DNA from: Thalassospira lucentensis | Lineage (GTDB): Bacteria > Pseudomonadota > Alphaproteobacteria > Rhodospirillales > Thalassospiraceae | Length of the DNA: 64,000 bases | NCBI RefSeq assembly: GCF_001613805.1 | Contig: NZ_LPVY01000012.1 | Location: 178,547-242,546 of the forward strand | Reading direction: 5' to 3' | Shown: positions 9,291 to 18,675 of the stretch, in pieces | How the letters are laid out: each line of letters opens with the position of its first letter | Numbering within the stretch: the first letter of the stretch is position 1 | Notes under the pieces: model-generated | Seen by the model: only the letters and a program-made list of their open reading frames with translations | Database searches by the model: none | What the model was told of the DNA's origin: nothing | Translations under genes and position numbers: made by a program

Positions 9291-9611
9291 TATTCTTCCC
9301 CGACAGAGACAGGATTAATTCCTGATATTGTGAATTCATACAATGGTATGGAACCATCTATCAAACCATATTGTCCCTGAATGCCGCGTTAACAGGGGGC
9401 ACCCGGCATATAATATCTTTTTACAAATTATATTTTGGACATGTCCTATCGCATAGTTTCCGGGTTTGGAAAATGCTTTTAACGAATTGTTCGCAGCCAT
9501 CGGGCAGACTGGACCACAATCAGGGAAAAGATTGATCTGTGCGCCTTGGACTTGACGACAGGCTGCGAAACATGCTCCCTGAATTGTCTTTAATAATAGG
9601 GGGTTGGCACC
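9291..9611. other. Intergenic region upstream of SPOR lipoprotein
   Basis: A 321-base divergent intergenic region. It contains a perfect TATAAT at 9409-9414 with no good -35 partner, and a purine-rich AGGGGG ribosome binding site before the ATG at 9612. No coding ORF or RNA gene is apparent. Confidence 0.4.
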
Positions 9612-11030
9612 ATGAAGGTATCCGCAATGCGGACCGGAGACTGGCTGAGGATCGGCGGCAGAAGCCTTGCCGTTATCGGCATGGTTTCATGGGTGTCGGG
9701 CTGTGCGCCACTGCTTGATCAGGATTTCTGGGACGAGGCAACGTCGTTTACCGATGAAAATTACACCGCCAATGGATTGCAACAGTTGGCGACCGGTGAT
9801 TATGCGTCGGCCGAAAAATTCTTTGACGAGGCGCTGCGCAAGAATCCCCAGGACGGGCATGCACTTTTGTGGCGGTCCGTTTTGTATCAGAACACCAACC
9901 GGGCGGATCGGGCACGTGATGGCTATGATACGCTGATTGCGATGAACCCGCCCGGAACGGTTTTGATGACAACCGCCAGCGGGACGCAACCGCGCCCGTT
10001 GCGGGATGCTGCCGAATTCAATCTCATGCGTCTGCAGCGTGGCCTTCCAGGTTCGCTTAGCATCAACGACCAGATTGCCACTGCACCGGCCGGACTTGGT
10101 ACAGCAACCCAACCAATGGTCGCGCAATCAAATGCTTTGGCTGCAACGCCGATGGTTGCGGGCGCAGGGGCACGTGTGCGTACGGCAGATATGCCTGCTG
10201 GTGCGGCATTAAGCGCCGGTGACGAGGCCATTGCAAAACGGTTTGCGACGATGCGTGATTTGCAGGCCGCTGGTCTTGTCACACCAGAAGAATATTCGGC
10301 TCGCCGTTCGGCCAATTTGGGTGCACTTCTGCCAATGAGCCAGCCGGCACCAGCGGCCTTTCTGGATAACCCGCCCCCTGACAGTGCACAGGTCGAGCAG
10401 CGTTTGAACCAACTGAACCGTGCGCTTCAGATTGGTGCCATCACGGTGCAGGAACATGTTAACGAGCGCACGACAATTCTTGATGCACTTCTGCCTGCGC
10501 AGCCGCGCCAGCGTGCAACACCGCCCCCCGCGCCACAGGGGTTGATGGATGCTGCCCGCCAGATCGCGCGGATCGAGGATTTGTCGCAGATGAAACTGGT
10601 AACGCCCGATGAATTCAAGCGCGAGCGCGATGCCATCGAGGCCGCAATAGTTGAACCGGCGCAGGCAAATGTTACGACGCTGAGCTCCGGTGAACCGGTT
10701 CGTCGTGTTGCGACCGGTGAAAGTCGCGCGGTCCAGTCCGGCGGCGAGATGGCGGCGGCACCGAAGGCGGCAAGTTCGTTAGCTGCGACCGCAGGCGGCA
10801 AAAGCGTGCATCTGGCATCTTATCGCAGTCAGGCACAGGCTGAACGCGGCTGGCAAATTCTGACGCAACGCTATACCCAGCTTGCATCGCTTCAGCATGG
10901 TGTGACACAGGCAACCATTCCGGGCAAGGGCACCTATTTCCGACTGATGGCAACCGGGCTTAGCGATAGTTCCGCCAGTTCGATTTGTGCAGAACTGAAA
11001 CGTAGCGGGCAGTTCTGCGAGGTTAAATAA
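9612..11030 (+). CDS. SPOR-domain lipoprotein with TPR-like region
   Basis: The N-terminus has a signal segment ending in the lipobox VSGC (Cys about residue 31), indicating a lipid-anchored envelope protein. Residues 50-110 (NGLQQLATGDYASAEKFFDEALRKNP and following) look like one or two TPR units. The middle is Ala/Pro-rich, with repeated helical segments of the type ITVQEHVNERTTILDALLP and LVTPDEFKRERDAIEAAIV. The last 75 residues are a SPOR fold (SVHLASYRSQAQAERGW ... YFRLMATGLSDSSASSICAEL), known to bind denuded peptidoglycan at division sites. A cell-envelope or division role is inferred. The SAM hydrolase gene follows on the same strand. Confidence 0.8.
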   Translation: MKVSAMRTGDWLRIGGRSLAVIGMVSWVSGCAPLLDQDFWDEATSFTDENYTANGLQQLATGDYASAEKFFDEALRKNPQDGHALLWRSVLYQNTNRADRARDGYDTLIAMNPPGTVLMTTASGTQPRPLRDAAEFNLMRLQRGLPGSLSINDQIATAPAGLGTATQPMVAQSNALAATPMVAGAGARVRTADMPAGAALSAGDEAIAKRFATMRDLQAAGLVTPEEYSARRSANLGALLPMSQPAPAAFLDNPPPDSAQVEQRLNQLNRALQIGAITVQEHVNERTTILDALLPAQPRQRATPPPAPQGLMDAARQIARIEDLSQMKLVTPDEFKRERDAIEAAIVEPAQANVTTLSSGEPVRRVATGESRAVQSGGEMAAAPKAASSLAATAGGKSVHLASYRSQAQAERGWQILTQRYTQLASLQHGVTQATIPGKGTYFRLMATGLSDSSASSICAELKRSGQFCEVK

Positions 11031-11129
11031 CCATACTTTAAAGGCCGGATGTTTATGGCAGCATATTACCCGGCCTTTGATCTGAACCGGCTATTTACTG
11101 CCGGTTTTCCGATTGACCGGACATCCGAC

Positions 11130-11870
11130 ATGATCCTGATTTTCAGCGATTTTGGTGTAACGGGCCCTTATAGCGGGGCCATGCGCGCGGTTGTTCATCG
11201 CGAGGCGCCTGATGTAACGGTTTGCGATCTGATGGTGGATGCACCGGATCGCAATCCCAAGGCTTCGGCGTATCTTCTGGCGGCACTTTCACGCGAATTT
11301 CATCCCGGCGACGTTGTTCTTTGTGTTGTTGATCCCGGTGTTGGCAGCCAACGGCGCGGCCTTGTTGTTGAATGTGACGGTGTATTATTTGTCGGGCCGG
11401 ATAACGGGTTATTTGAAATCTTGATCCGGCGGGCCGGGAAATGTCGTGTCAAAGTTATCAACTGGTATCCTGCGAACGCATCGGCCAGCTTTCACGGGCG
11501 CGATATTTTTGCCCCGGTCGCCTGTATGATTGCGAAGGGCGAGCCGGTCGCGCTAGCCGATATTGATCCAGCACAGCGCTATGTTCCTGCACAGAGCTGG
11601 CCTGACGAACTTTCGGAAATCATTTATGTCGACACATACGGTAACCTGATGACAGGGCTTGTTGCCGCACCGGGCTGGCAGAATCGTAGCCTGTCGCTTC
11701 TGATTAACGGGCAGTTGCTTTCGCCCGCACGGACGTTTTCAGATGTTGAACTTGGATATGGATTTCATTATCGCAATTCAATCGGGCTTTGCGAAATTGC
11801 CGTGAATTGCGGTCGGGCGGATCAGGTTTTCGGCGCAGAGATTGGTACAGCGGTTTTCATCAGAGATTAG
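11130..11870 (+). CDS. SAM hydrolase (SAM hydroxide adenosyltransferase, DUF62 family)
   Basis: This family cleaves S-adenosylmethionine to adenosine and methionine using water-derived hydroxide; relatives include fluorinases and chlorinases. Diagnostic blocks are MILIFSDFG-x-x-GPY-x-G at the N-terminus, VVDPGVGS, FVGPDNGLFE and FHGRDIFAPVA. The C-terminal domain contains YVDTYGNLMTGL. I chose ATG 11130 because family members begin at this motif, giving 246 residues. An in-frame ATG at 11049 with AAAGG before it would add 27 residues. It sits just downstream of the SPOR lipoprotein gene and may be co-transcribed. Confidence 0.85.
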   Translation: MILIFSDFGVTGPYSGAMRAVVHREAPDVTVCDLMVDAPDRNPKASAYLLAALSREFHPGDVVLCVVDPGVGSQRRGLVVECDGVLFVGPDNGLFEILIRRAGKCRVKVINWYPANASASFHGRDIFAPVACMIAKGEPVALADIDPAQRYVPAQSWPDELSEIIYVDTYGNLMTGLVAAPGWQNRSLSLLINGQLLSPARTFSDVELGYGFHYRNSIGLCEIAVNCGRADQVFGAEIGTAVFIRD

Positions 11871-11975
11871 AAATAGAACGAGGACAATTGGCTTGTCCGA
11901 AATGAGTGTTATATTTCAACCTGATTGATGCATTCGCCGCTGGCGATGGCCGCAGATAGATGTGAAGGGCAGTGA

Positions 11976-12800
11976 ATGGCAATTGACGTCAAGTTCTGGG
12001 GAGTTCGCGGAAGCATTGCCTGTCCGTCGCCCGATCATGTTGTTTATGGCGGCAATACCAGCTGTGTCGAAATGCGGATCGGAGATCAGACCCTGATCTT
12101 TGACGCGGGTACCGGTATTCGAAACCTTGGCAAGGATCTGATCCGGCGCAAGGTCACAGAGGCCAGTATTTATCTGACCCACACCCACTGGGATCATATC
12201 AATGGCTTTCCCTTCTTTGTCCCGGCTTATAACCCGGTCGCACGGTTCCATGTTCTGGCAGGGCACCTGACGGAGCAGGGCGGGGTTGAGCGCGTGTTTT
12301 CGGCCCAGATGGCTGACCCGACATTTCCGGTACCGTTATCGGCAATGAAGTCAAAGCTGACATTCGAAGATTTTCCGGTTGGTTCTGTCCTTAACCCGGC
12401 CGACGGGATTGCGATACGGACAGCACCGTTGCGCCACCCGAATGGTGCGACAGCTTATCGGGTCGAATATGCTGGCAAGTCGGTTTGCTATGTCACCGAT
12501 ACCGAACATGTCCCCGATCAACCTGATGAGGTGATCCTGGACTTTATCCAGAATGCCGATCTGGTGATCTATGACAGTACTTACACGGACGAAGAGTTTC
12601 CGGCCAAAGTCGGGTGGGGGCATTCAACCTGGCAGGAAGGTATTCGGCTATGCCGGGCGGCAAATGCCAAACGCCTTGCCCTTTTTCATCATGATCCCGA
12701 TCACAATGATGGGGCAATGACCGTGATCGAGCAAAAGGCACGTTCCCAATGGTCAAATACCTTTGCCGCACGCGATGAAATGGTTGTCGTGATCGAATAG
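11976..12800 (+). CDS. MBL-fold metallo-hydrolase (RNase Z/PhnP-like)
   Basis: A 274-residue metallo-beta-lactamase-fold protein. It opens with KFWGVRGSIACPSPDHVVYGGNTSC and carries LIFDAGTGIRNLG. The metal motif is LTHTHWDHINGFPFF, followed by VCYVTDTEH and later LFHHDPDHND, so the metal ligands of the fold appear intact. The GGNTSC plus THTHWDH combination is typical of an RNase Z- or PhnP-like subgroup often found beside signalling genes. The substrate is unknown. It converges with motB (22 bases between stops). Confidence 0.85.
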   Translation: MAIDVKFWGVRGSIACPSPDHVVYGGNTSCVEMRIGDQTLIFDAGTGIRNLGKDLIRRKVTEASIYLTHTHWDHINGFPFFVPAYNPVARFHVLAGHLTEQGGVERVFSAQMADPTFPVPLSAMKSKLTFEDFPVGSVLNPADGIAIRTAPLRHPNGATAYRVEYAGKSVCYVTDTEHVPDQPDEVILDFIQNADLVIYDSTYTDEEFPAKVGWGHSTWQEGIRLCRAANAKRLALFHHDPDHNDGAMTVIEQKARSQWSNTFAARDEMVVVIE

Positions 12801-12822
12801 GGAAAGCTTGGCCGACAAACGG

Positions 12823-13515
12823 TCAGAAGACGCGCGAATATTTCGGGAATACGCGGATATCAATGCGCCGGTTTGCTTCGCGGTTTTCCTCGATCGGATT
12901 GCCGTCGTCATCACGGTTTGGCAATTTCGGCTTGGTATCGCCATAGGAAATTGCCCGCATGCGATCACTGTCAGGATCAACCCCGACGGCGGTTAGAAAA
13001 CGGACAACGGCAATGGCCCGCCCGGCTGCCAGTTCCCAGTTTGACGGGAAGCGTGGTGTGCTAATCGGGCTGTCATCGGTATGCCCCGTGACCTCGATCT
13101 GAAAGCCAAGGTATCGGGGTTCCTTTAAAAGATCACCGACATCCTTCAGGAAAAGTACGGCATCCTGTGTCAGATTGGCCGAACCGGGATGAAAGAATGA
13201 ACCGCCGCCAAGTTCCATCAGGATACCTTCATCATCTGTCGAAACATTGACAGCACTGTCCATAGACATATTGAAGACGACATCCTTCAGGTCGGTTTCA
13301 AGGACCTGGGTCGGGCGCACAATATCGCGCTTGCCGATTTGTTCTGCGATACCGGACTGGACCTTTTCAAACAGCGGAATTTCAACCTTTGAAAAGCTGA
13401 CCAGCATGACAAAGAATGCCATCAGAAGCGTGATTGCGTCCGCATAGGTTGCCATCCAGTCTTCATCGACCGGTTCGTCCTTGCGTTGCCCCATGGGTGA
13501 CTTGCGCCGGGCCAT
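12823..13515 (-). CDS. motB: Flagellar motor stator protein MotB/PomB
   Basis: MotB-type proteins anchor the stator to peptidoglycan and carry the ion-binding Asp. The protein has a short basic N-terminus and one membrane helix, ADAITLLMAFFVMLVSFSKVE, with the conserved Asp at its start. A plug/linker follows, then an OmpA-like peptidoglycan-binding domain from about residue 120 (VTGHTDDSPI, NWELAAGRA, EANRRIDIRV). The gene lies 35 bases after the motA stop in the same orientation. The pair resembles PomAB-like stators; the ion used cannot be told reliably by eye. Confidence 0.93.
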   Translation of the reverse strand: MARRKSPMGQRKDEPVDEDWMATYADAITLLMAFFVMLVSFSKVEIPLFEKVQSGIAEQIGKRDIVRPTQVLETDLKDVVFNMSMDSAVNVSTDDEGILMELGGGSFFHPGSANLTQDAVLFLKDVGDLLKEPRYLGFQIEVTGHTDDSPISTPRFPSNWELAAGRAIAVVRFLTAVGVDPDSDRMRAISYGDTKPKLPNRDDDGNPIEENREANRRIDIRVFPKYSRVF

Positions 13516-13550
13516 TATGGCCTCCTGTCTTCAAAAATATCTTGCAGCTG

Positions 13551-14345
13551 CTATTTGGCAGACTTGTCGATATTGAAATGGATTGCCGGATCAAGGAACG
13601 AATTCATTTTGTCCTGGATCGCGCGCGGTCCCTTGCGATCAGCCAGCATGATCAGGCCTTCTGCAATCAGATAATTGCGAAACCGCATGATTTCTTCACG
13701 CTGCTGGATTTTGCTGGCGGCTGGCATGAAAAAGAACCGGGCGGCAACGATCCCGTAAAGCGTCGTGATCAGCGCAATCGCAAGACCCGCACCAAGCTGT
13801 GTTGGATCGTCAGCCATTTTATCAAGCATGATCACCAGACCAACCAATGTCCCGATCATGCCAAATGCCGGTGCGGCACCTGCCATGTTTTTCAGGATGG
13901 AAACCGGCACCAGATTACGGTTGAACGCGTTTTCAATCGCATTATGAAGCATTTCGGCGGTTTCATCACCGTTGTATCCGGTGATCACGACTTCCATCGC
14001 CCAACCCAGGAACGGCTCATCCTTGCCGACACGCTGTGCTTCCTGTTCCAGCGCGTTGATGCCTTTTTTCTGAAGCAGATAGCCCCATTTGACCACGCGG
14101 CCGACTTCGCCGGTCAGTTGGCCACGGCCCATTTGCGGTGCCCGAAAGATTTTAAAGATAAGTTTCAGCGCGAGCAGAACATAGCGCGCTTCATAGGCAA
14201 TAAAGGTCGCTGCCAATGTGCCGCCGATAACCATCAACGCACTCGACAGGCTTATGAAAACAAAATAGTTGTCGGTCGAAATGAAAATTGAGCCAATGAA
14301 CAGCCCCAGTCCGACCATAATCCCCAAAATTGTCGTAAACGACAT
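13551..14345 (-). CDS. motA: Flagellar motor stator protein MotA/PomA
   Basis: A 264-residue MotA/TolQ/ExbB-family protein with four membrane segments. The first two are near residues 5-50 (TTILGIMVGLGLFIGSIFIS and SSALMVIGGTLAATFIAY). A large cytoplasmic loop follows, then the paired helices APAFGMIGTLVGLVIML and GAGLAIALITTLYGIVAA near residues 150-205. The loop has Arg and Glu residues where stators contact the FliG rotor protein. It is the first gene of a two-gene operon with motB. The length and gene order are normal for the family. Confidence 0.93.
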   Translation of the reverse strand: MSFTTILGIMVGLGLFIGSIFISTDNYFVFISLSSALMVIGGTLAATFIAYEARYVLLALKLIFKIFRAPQMGRGQLTGEVGRVVKWGYLLQKKGINALEQEAQRVGKDEPFLGWAMEVVITGYNGDETAEMLHNAIENAFNRNLVPVSILKNMAGAAPAFGMIGTLVGLVIMLDKMADDPTQLGAGLAIALITTLYGIVAARFFFMPAASKIQQREEIMRFRNYLIAEGLIMLADRKGPRAIQDKMNSFLDPAIHFNIDKSAK

Positions 14346-14552
14346 CGTTTTTTATTTTCTCCAAGCGTGAACCGCTCGAATACCCCCAACCCATTTAGAA
14401 CTTTAAAGAGTTGAACCTCTTTTTTTGACAGAATAGACATATAAGCCGTTGCCGTCAGGTTAAAATTCGTGCCAAGCCGTTCACGGAAGCCATATTTTTT
14501 CATAACATGCTGTAACCATTTAATTTTGTCCTTCCTGCAGTCATTACAAGGT

Positions 14553-14593
14553 GCAAAAACACAAACCCCGCAACCGTACGGGACGGCGCGGGG
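14553..14593 (-). terminator. Intrinsic terminator of the chemoreceptor gene
   Basis: Read on the minus strand, CCCCGC pairs with GCGGGG and an inner CCGT pairs with ACGG. A T-rich tail, TTTGTGTTTTT, follows. It lies about 30 bases after the stop of the chemoreceptor gene at 14625. Confidence 0.65.
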
Positions 14594-14624
14594 GGTATGG
14601 CTTCGATTGAAGTGTATTTTGTGT

Positions 14625-16337
14625 TCAGGCTGACCGGATACTGATCAGGAAACTATCGACTTCACTGCGAAGTTCGGTTGATAGCTGGCCGAGTTCCTCG
14701 GCAACTTTGAGAACCTGATGGGCGGCCTTATCGGTTTCCGCAACCGTATCGCTGACGCGTTCGATATTGCTGCTGACTTCCTGTGTGCCGATGGCAGCCT
14801 GTTCGACATTCTGTGCGATTTCACCCGTGGCGTCGGCCTGTTCACGTACCGCATCGGAAATCGTGTTGGTGATATTGGTAATGCGGGAAATAACATCGGA
14901 AATATCGTCCATCGACTGGACTGTTTTGCCGGTTTCTTCCTGAATTGCCAAAATCTGTTCGGAAATTTCACTGGTGGCACGGGCCGTCTGGTTGGCAAGA
15001 TTTTTGACCTCCGCGGCGACTACGGCAAACCCTTTGCCTGCTTCGCCCGCGCGGGCGGCCTCGATGGTTGCGTTCAGCGCCAAAAGATTGGTCTGACCGG
15101 CAATGTCGCTGATCAGTTCGACAATCTCGCCAATACGACCGGCGACTTCGGAAAGACCGGCAACGGTTTTACTGGAAGCTTCGGCTTCGCGGGATGCCTC
15201 GGCGGTGATTTCGGTTGAATGGTGTGCCTGGTCTCCGATCTGGGTAATGGAATGAGACAGATGTTCCGCTGCATCGGCCACTGTGCGGACATTAACGGTG
15301 GCTTCTTCGGACGCGGCGGCAACTGTGGTGGCACTCTTGCTGGCCAGATCGGCGGCCCCCACGAGTGCACGGGCCGTGCTTTGCATGCGATCTGCCGAAG
15401 TCGAAACCGAACCGACAATATTGGCAATCACGCTTTCGAAACCACCGATATGCTTTTCAAGCGTCTGCATGCGTTCTTCGCGTTTGCGTGACGCAGCTTC
15501 CTGTTCGGCTTCCATACGTTTCTTGGCAATCGCATTGGTCCGGAACACATCAACCGATTGAGCCATGCGACCAATTTCGTCTTTGCGGTCCAGATCATGG
15601 ATGACGAGATCGGTTTTGCCGTCGGCAAGATCGGTCATGACCGAGCCCAGCTTGCTGAGTGGCTCGGTCACGATTTTGGAAAGTAGCAACCGCATGCCAA
15701 AGATGGTGGCAATCGCAATCGCGATACCGCCAATCACAATGCTGATCAGGATCTGATTGGTTTTTGCCTGTTCGGGGGCGACCGAAAGGCTTGATGACAG
15801 AACGGCAATCACGTCGCCTTTTTCGGCTTCCATCGCGCCGTGGCAGCTAAAACAAACCTCTCGCTCGGCACCCTTGGTCACGCCCAGAACAATCGGCATA
15901 GACAGGCGATAGGTTCCGTCGTCAGTATAGCGACCGATGGTTTCACCGGTTTCAATTGCTTCCTGATCAATGGCATCGCGCGGTGTTTTGAGGTCCTTGT
16001 CACCATATTCCTTCATGTAGGCCATTGTCGTTGGCCCCCAGGCAGACCACAGCTCGCCGGGGTAATCCAGATTGCGGCTTTCAAACCAGTTATTGAAAAC
16101 ATCGATCCCGATGTCATCCGAGTCATCGGGGCGGGCGGCCATGACATTGACAATCAACGCGTGAAGCGATGTCAGTTCGTTCTGGCTGAGCTGATGAAGC
16201 TTGGCATCCATTGCCTTTTCTTCGGCAAACATCATCATGGCAAGTGCGATGATCACGGTTGACGTCACGCCGAAGGCCGACGCCCACATAAAGCGTTTGC
16301 GAATGCCCATGGCATTGAAAGCCGATAACAACTTCAT
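14625..16337 (-). CDS. Methyl-accepting chemotaxis protein with haem-binding DUF3365-type sensor domain
   Basis: A 570-residue chemoreceptor. A membrane helix ([20 protein letters not shown]) precedes a periplasmic domain of about 170 residues containing [18 protein letters not shown]. The CXXCH motif predicts covalent c-type haem and fits the Tll0287/DUF3365 sensor family. A second helix, HAMP region and signalling domain follow, with the conserved tip [39 protein letters not shown] redox, oxygen or NO signal is inferred. ATG 16337 ([11 protein letters not shown]) was chosen over 16430 because the extra residues are not signal-like. It is beside motAB but separated by a terminator. Confidence 0.9.
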   Translation of the reverse strand: MKLLSAFNAMGIRKRFMWASAFGVTSTVIIALAMMMFAEEKAMDAKLHQLSQNELTSLHALIVNVMAARPDDSDDIGIDVFNNWFESRNLDYPGELWSAWGPTTMAYMKEYGDKDLKTPRDAIDQEAIETGETIGRYTDDGTYRLSMPIVLGVTKGAEREVCFSCHGAMEAEKGDVIAVLSSSLSVAPEQAKTNQILISIVIGGIAIAIATIFGMRLLLSKIVTEPLSKLGSVMTDLADGKTDLVIHDLDRKDEIGRMAQSVDVFRTNAIAKKRMEAEQEAASRKREERMQTLEKHIGGFESVIANIVGSVSTSADRMQSTARALVGAADLASKSATTVAAASEEATVNVRTVADAAEHLSHSITQIGDQAHHSTEITAEASREAEASSKTVAGLSEVAGRIGEIVELISDIAGQTNLLALNATIEAARAGEAGKGFAVVAAEVKNLANQTARATSEISEQILAIQEETGKTVQSMDDISDVISRITNITNTISDAVREQADATGEIAQNVEQAAIGTQEVSSNIERVSDTVAETDKAAHQVLKVAEELGQLSTELRSEVDSFLISIRSA

Positions 16338-16611
16338 CACTGATCCCCGATCGGATAATGCAAATGCATGCATGACGGACCACCGACGACCTGTTGATCT
16401 GTCGCCGATCCGTATCAAACTGTCCCGCACGGAGCATCGGGGTATGTGGCTTGCGGGTCTTTGATTTGTCTCAAGTGACCGCGGGCAAGGGCAGGTTTAT
16501 TCGGATAGGTTGCTGTCTGATCGTATAGGTTTTGGTGCGGAGCGAAACCTTGTCACAGGCCGCAGGGCAGGGCATAACGGGCAGCCGATCTTGTCAGAAC
16601 AGGAAAACATC

Positions 16612-16878
16612 ATGAGCATTTCATTTTCGGACGCGCAGAAAAAGCTCGAACAGATCACAGCCGAGATGCTGGAGCTGATCCGCAAATACGGGCTGGATGC
16701 TGAAAGTCCGTTTGATGTGATCCCGGTTGCACGCGCCAAAATCGACAATCAGCAGGACTATATCCGGTTTCTCGAACTGTCTATCGAAGGCCGTATTTAC
16801 GGCGAATATGCCGATGCCCTTAAAAAGAAAATGGACGAAGAAGTCCGCCAGGCCGACGCCAACAAAAAGATGCATTGA
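16612..16878 (+). CDS. Small conserved-looking hypothetical protein
   Basis: An 88-residue soluble protein beginning MSISFSDAQKKLEQITAEML, with AGGAAA before the ATG at 16612; the longer frame to 16510 lacks a good site. It is strongly charged and predicted helical, with no Cys cluster, signal peptide or membrane segment. The C-terminus, DALKKKMDEEVRQADANKK, could be a short coiled coil. I do not recognise a family. It stands alone between the divergent chemoreceptor gene and another small gene. Confidence 0.55.
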   Translation: MSISFSDAQKKLEQITAEMLELIRKYGLDAESPFDVIPVARAKIDNQQDYIRFLELSIEGRIYGEYADALKKKMDEEVRQADANKKMH

Positions 16879-17118
16879 GACGATCCTGGTATCTGCGAAA
16901 TGGCGGATTTTTTCACTCAGCCAAAATATTGTTTTATAGACACTTTCGTCGATTAAGGCGGGGTGTCACAAAATATTCCCGATCTTGTCACCGTCCTGCC
17001 GTTGAGACGCGGCCTTTAGGGGATTATATCGCTGCTTGACGATGCGCTGGGTTAACCGGGCGTTGTTATTCCGAAGGGGATTGTCATTCGGAACATCACG
17101 AGCAACAGGATGGCTGAC

Positions 17119-17340
17119 ATGAACAAAAGTTATGTCCAGACCTTGATGGAAGTTGAAAAAGTATTTGGTCAGATCAATGATCATGATTACCGCCTTTACC
17201 GTGCAGTATGGGGTAACCGGCAGGCAGCCGGGACCGGTTTGCCGCGCGGGACGCGTGCCGAAATCAGCAAGAAACTTGCCAACGACTTCGTTGCAGCCAA
17301 CGGTGCTGTAATGCACCGAAGCGCGGCACACGCGGCCTAG
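17119..17340 (+). CDS. Small hypothetical protein
   Basis: A 73-residue protein beginning MNKSYVQTLMEVEKVFGQIN. AGGA at 17107-17110 lies 8 bases before the ATG at 17119, which favours this start over ATG 17110. It is soluble, with a basic middle (RGTRAEISKKLANDF). A strong intrinsic terminator follows at 17388, which supports a real transcription unit separate from apt. No family is recognised. Confidence 0.5.
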   Translation: MNKSYVQTLMEVEKVFGQINDHDYRLYRAVWGNRQAAGTGLPRGTRAEISKKLANDFVAANGAVMHRSAAHAA

Positions 17341-17387
17341 TCACCACTGCGGTATTTGCCGCCAATATTCCGGAATACTTGATTTCA

Positions 17388-17426
17388 AACCGCCATCTGG
17401 TGTTAAAGATGGCGGTTTTGTTTTTC
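17388..17426 (+). terminator. Intrinsic terminator upstream of apt
   Basis: AACCGCCATC at 17388-17397 pairs perfectly with GATGGCGGTT at 17408-17417 around a 10-base loop, followed by TTGTTTTT. It ends the small gene at 17119-17340. Confidence 0.8.
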
Positions 17427-17452
17427 AGGTTAACCTCGACCGGAGTTCTCCC

Positions 17453-17980
17453 ATGTCGATCAAATCGCTGATCCGTACCATTCCCGATTACCCGAAAAAG
17501 GGAATCATGTTTCGCGATATCACAACACTGTTTGCCGATGCAGACGGCTTGCGCGATGTGGTCGACGGTTTTGCCGCCGAATTCCAGGATAAAAAGATCG
17601 ACGTGATTGCCGGCATCGAGGCGCGCGGCTTTATCATTGGTCCGGCCGTGGCGGTCGCCCTTGGTGTCGGTTTTGTTCCGATCCGCAAACGCGGCAAACT
17701 TCCGGCCGAGACCATCGAAGTCGAATATGAACTTGAATACGGCTCGGACGTGATCGAAATGCACACCGATGCAATCAAGCCCGGTCAGCGCGTTCTGGTG
17801 ATGGATGACCTGATTGCGACGGGTGGCACGGCGCTTGCCGCGATTGATCTGATTGAAAAGGCGGGGGGCGAGGTTGCCGGTTGTGCCTTCATCATTGATC
17901 TTCCCGATATCGGCGGGGCGCAAAAAATCCGTGATCGTGGTGTCGATGTCTTCCATCAGGTCGAATTTGAAGGCGATTGA
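17453..17980 (+). CDS. apt: Adenine phosphoribosyltransferase
   Basis: Apt converts adenine and PRPP to AMP in purine salvage. The 175-residue length is normal for bacterial Apt. Recognisable blocks are IRTIPDYPKKGIMFRDITTLF at the N-terminus, AGIEARGFIIG, PIRKRGKLPAETI and the PRPP-binding loop VLVMDDLIATGGTALAA. A GGAG ribosome binding site precedes the ATG at 17453. It appears to be a single-gene unit, separated from the upstream gene by a terminator. Confidence 0.96.
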   Translation: MSIKSLIRTIPDYPKKGIMFRDITTLFADADGLRDVVDGFAAEFQDKKIDVIAGIEARGFIIGPAVAVALGVGFVPIRKRGKLPAETIEVEYELEYGSDVIEMHTDAIKPGQRVLVMDDLIATGGTALAAIDLIEKAGGEVAGCAFIIDLPDIGGAQKIRDRGVDVFHQVEFEGD

Positions 17981-18105
17981 CGCCTCAAAACCGGTTCTGA
18001 ACCTTGAAAAATGACGATTCTTGTCTCTTTTGGGTCGTAATTGGGATATAATCTTACAGTTGAATGATGCTGTAATATGTTCCGGTTTCGGCTGGAGAGA
18101 GGAAA

Positions 18106-18552
18106 ATGGTCGTACCTGCCGTCAATAACCAGTCCGTAAGCCAAGTCAGCCAGTATGGCAGACTTGCAGCCGCTGGTGCGCGCGGTATGGCGACGGTTGA
18201 TCGCAATGCCCAGGTTCAGGCACCCAGCGAACATTACACCTATGACCCCGATAATGACGGTATCCTGTTCAATGCCTATATCGATGGCAAGGGCAGCAGA
18301 AATTCCGGTCAGGGCAGCGCAGGTGAGCAGAAAGACCAGCGCGCGGAGCAAAGCCGTTTTTCCGCCGCCCGTCGTGCCAGTGATCGCGAAGGGGCGATTT
18401 CATCTGAAAGCGACATCGATTTCGCAAGTTTCCTTGATCCGGAAATCCCGTTTGATCTGAGTGTGAATAGCGGCACCTCGTTCTATGCGGTTGTCAACGC
18501 CGTCGTGCATGGAGCTGGTGTTCGCGGTACGCGGGTGGACGCCTATATCTGA
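18106..18552 (+). CDS. Hypothetical protein, low-complexity
   Basis: A 148-residue protein with AGAGAGG before the ATG at 18106. The middle is hydrophilic and low-complexity (GKGSRNSGQGSAGEQKDQRAEQ); the end is more ordered (SGTSFYAVVNAVVHGAGVRG). There is no signal peptide or membrane segment. I recognise no family. It precedes the Panacea-domain gene by 123 bases on the same strand, so co-transcription is possible but not shown. Confidence 0.55.
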   Translation: MVVPAVNNQSVSQVSQYGRLAAAGARGMATVDRNAQVQAPSEHYTYDPDNDGILFNAYIDGKGSRNSGQGSAGEQKDQRAEQSRFSAARRASDREGAISSESDIDFASFLDPEIPFDLSVNSGTSFYAVVNAVVHGAGVRGTRVDAYI

Positions 18553-18675
18553 TATGCCGGGCGACAGGCCCGAGCCTTCTTCAAAATTGAAAACATTCTT
18601 TACCGGTCCTTGTTGTCCCATCCCTGCGGCATTATGATCACGGCTTGATCATGCGTTTCCATTGCTGGATCTGAT

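Noticed and set aside
13434..14291. 285-codon plus-strand frame opposite motAB
   Set aside because: It lies antisense to motA and motB, whose motifs are clear.
14252..14503. 83-codon minus-strand frame overlapping the motA start
   Set aside because: It overlaps motA in another frame and has no recognisable features.
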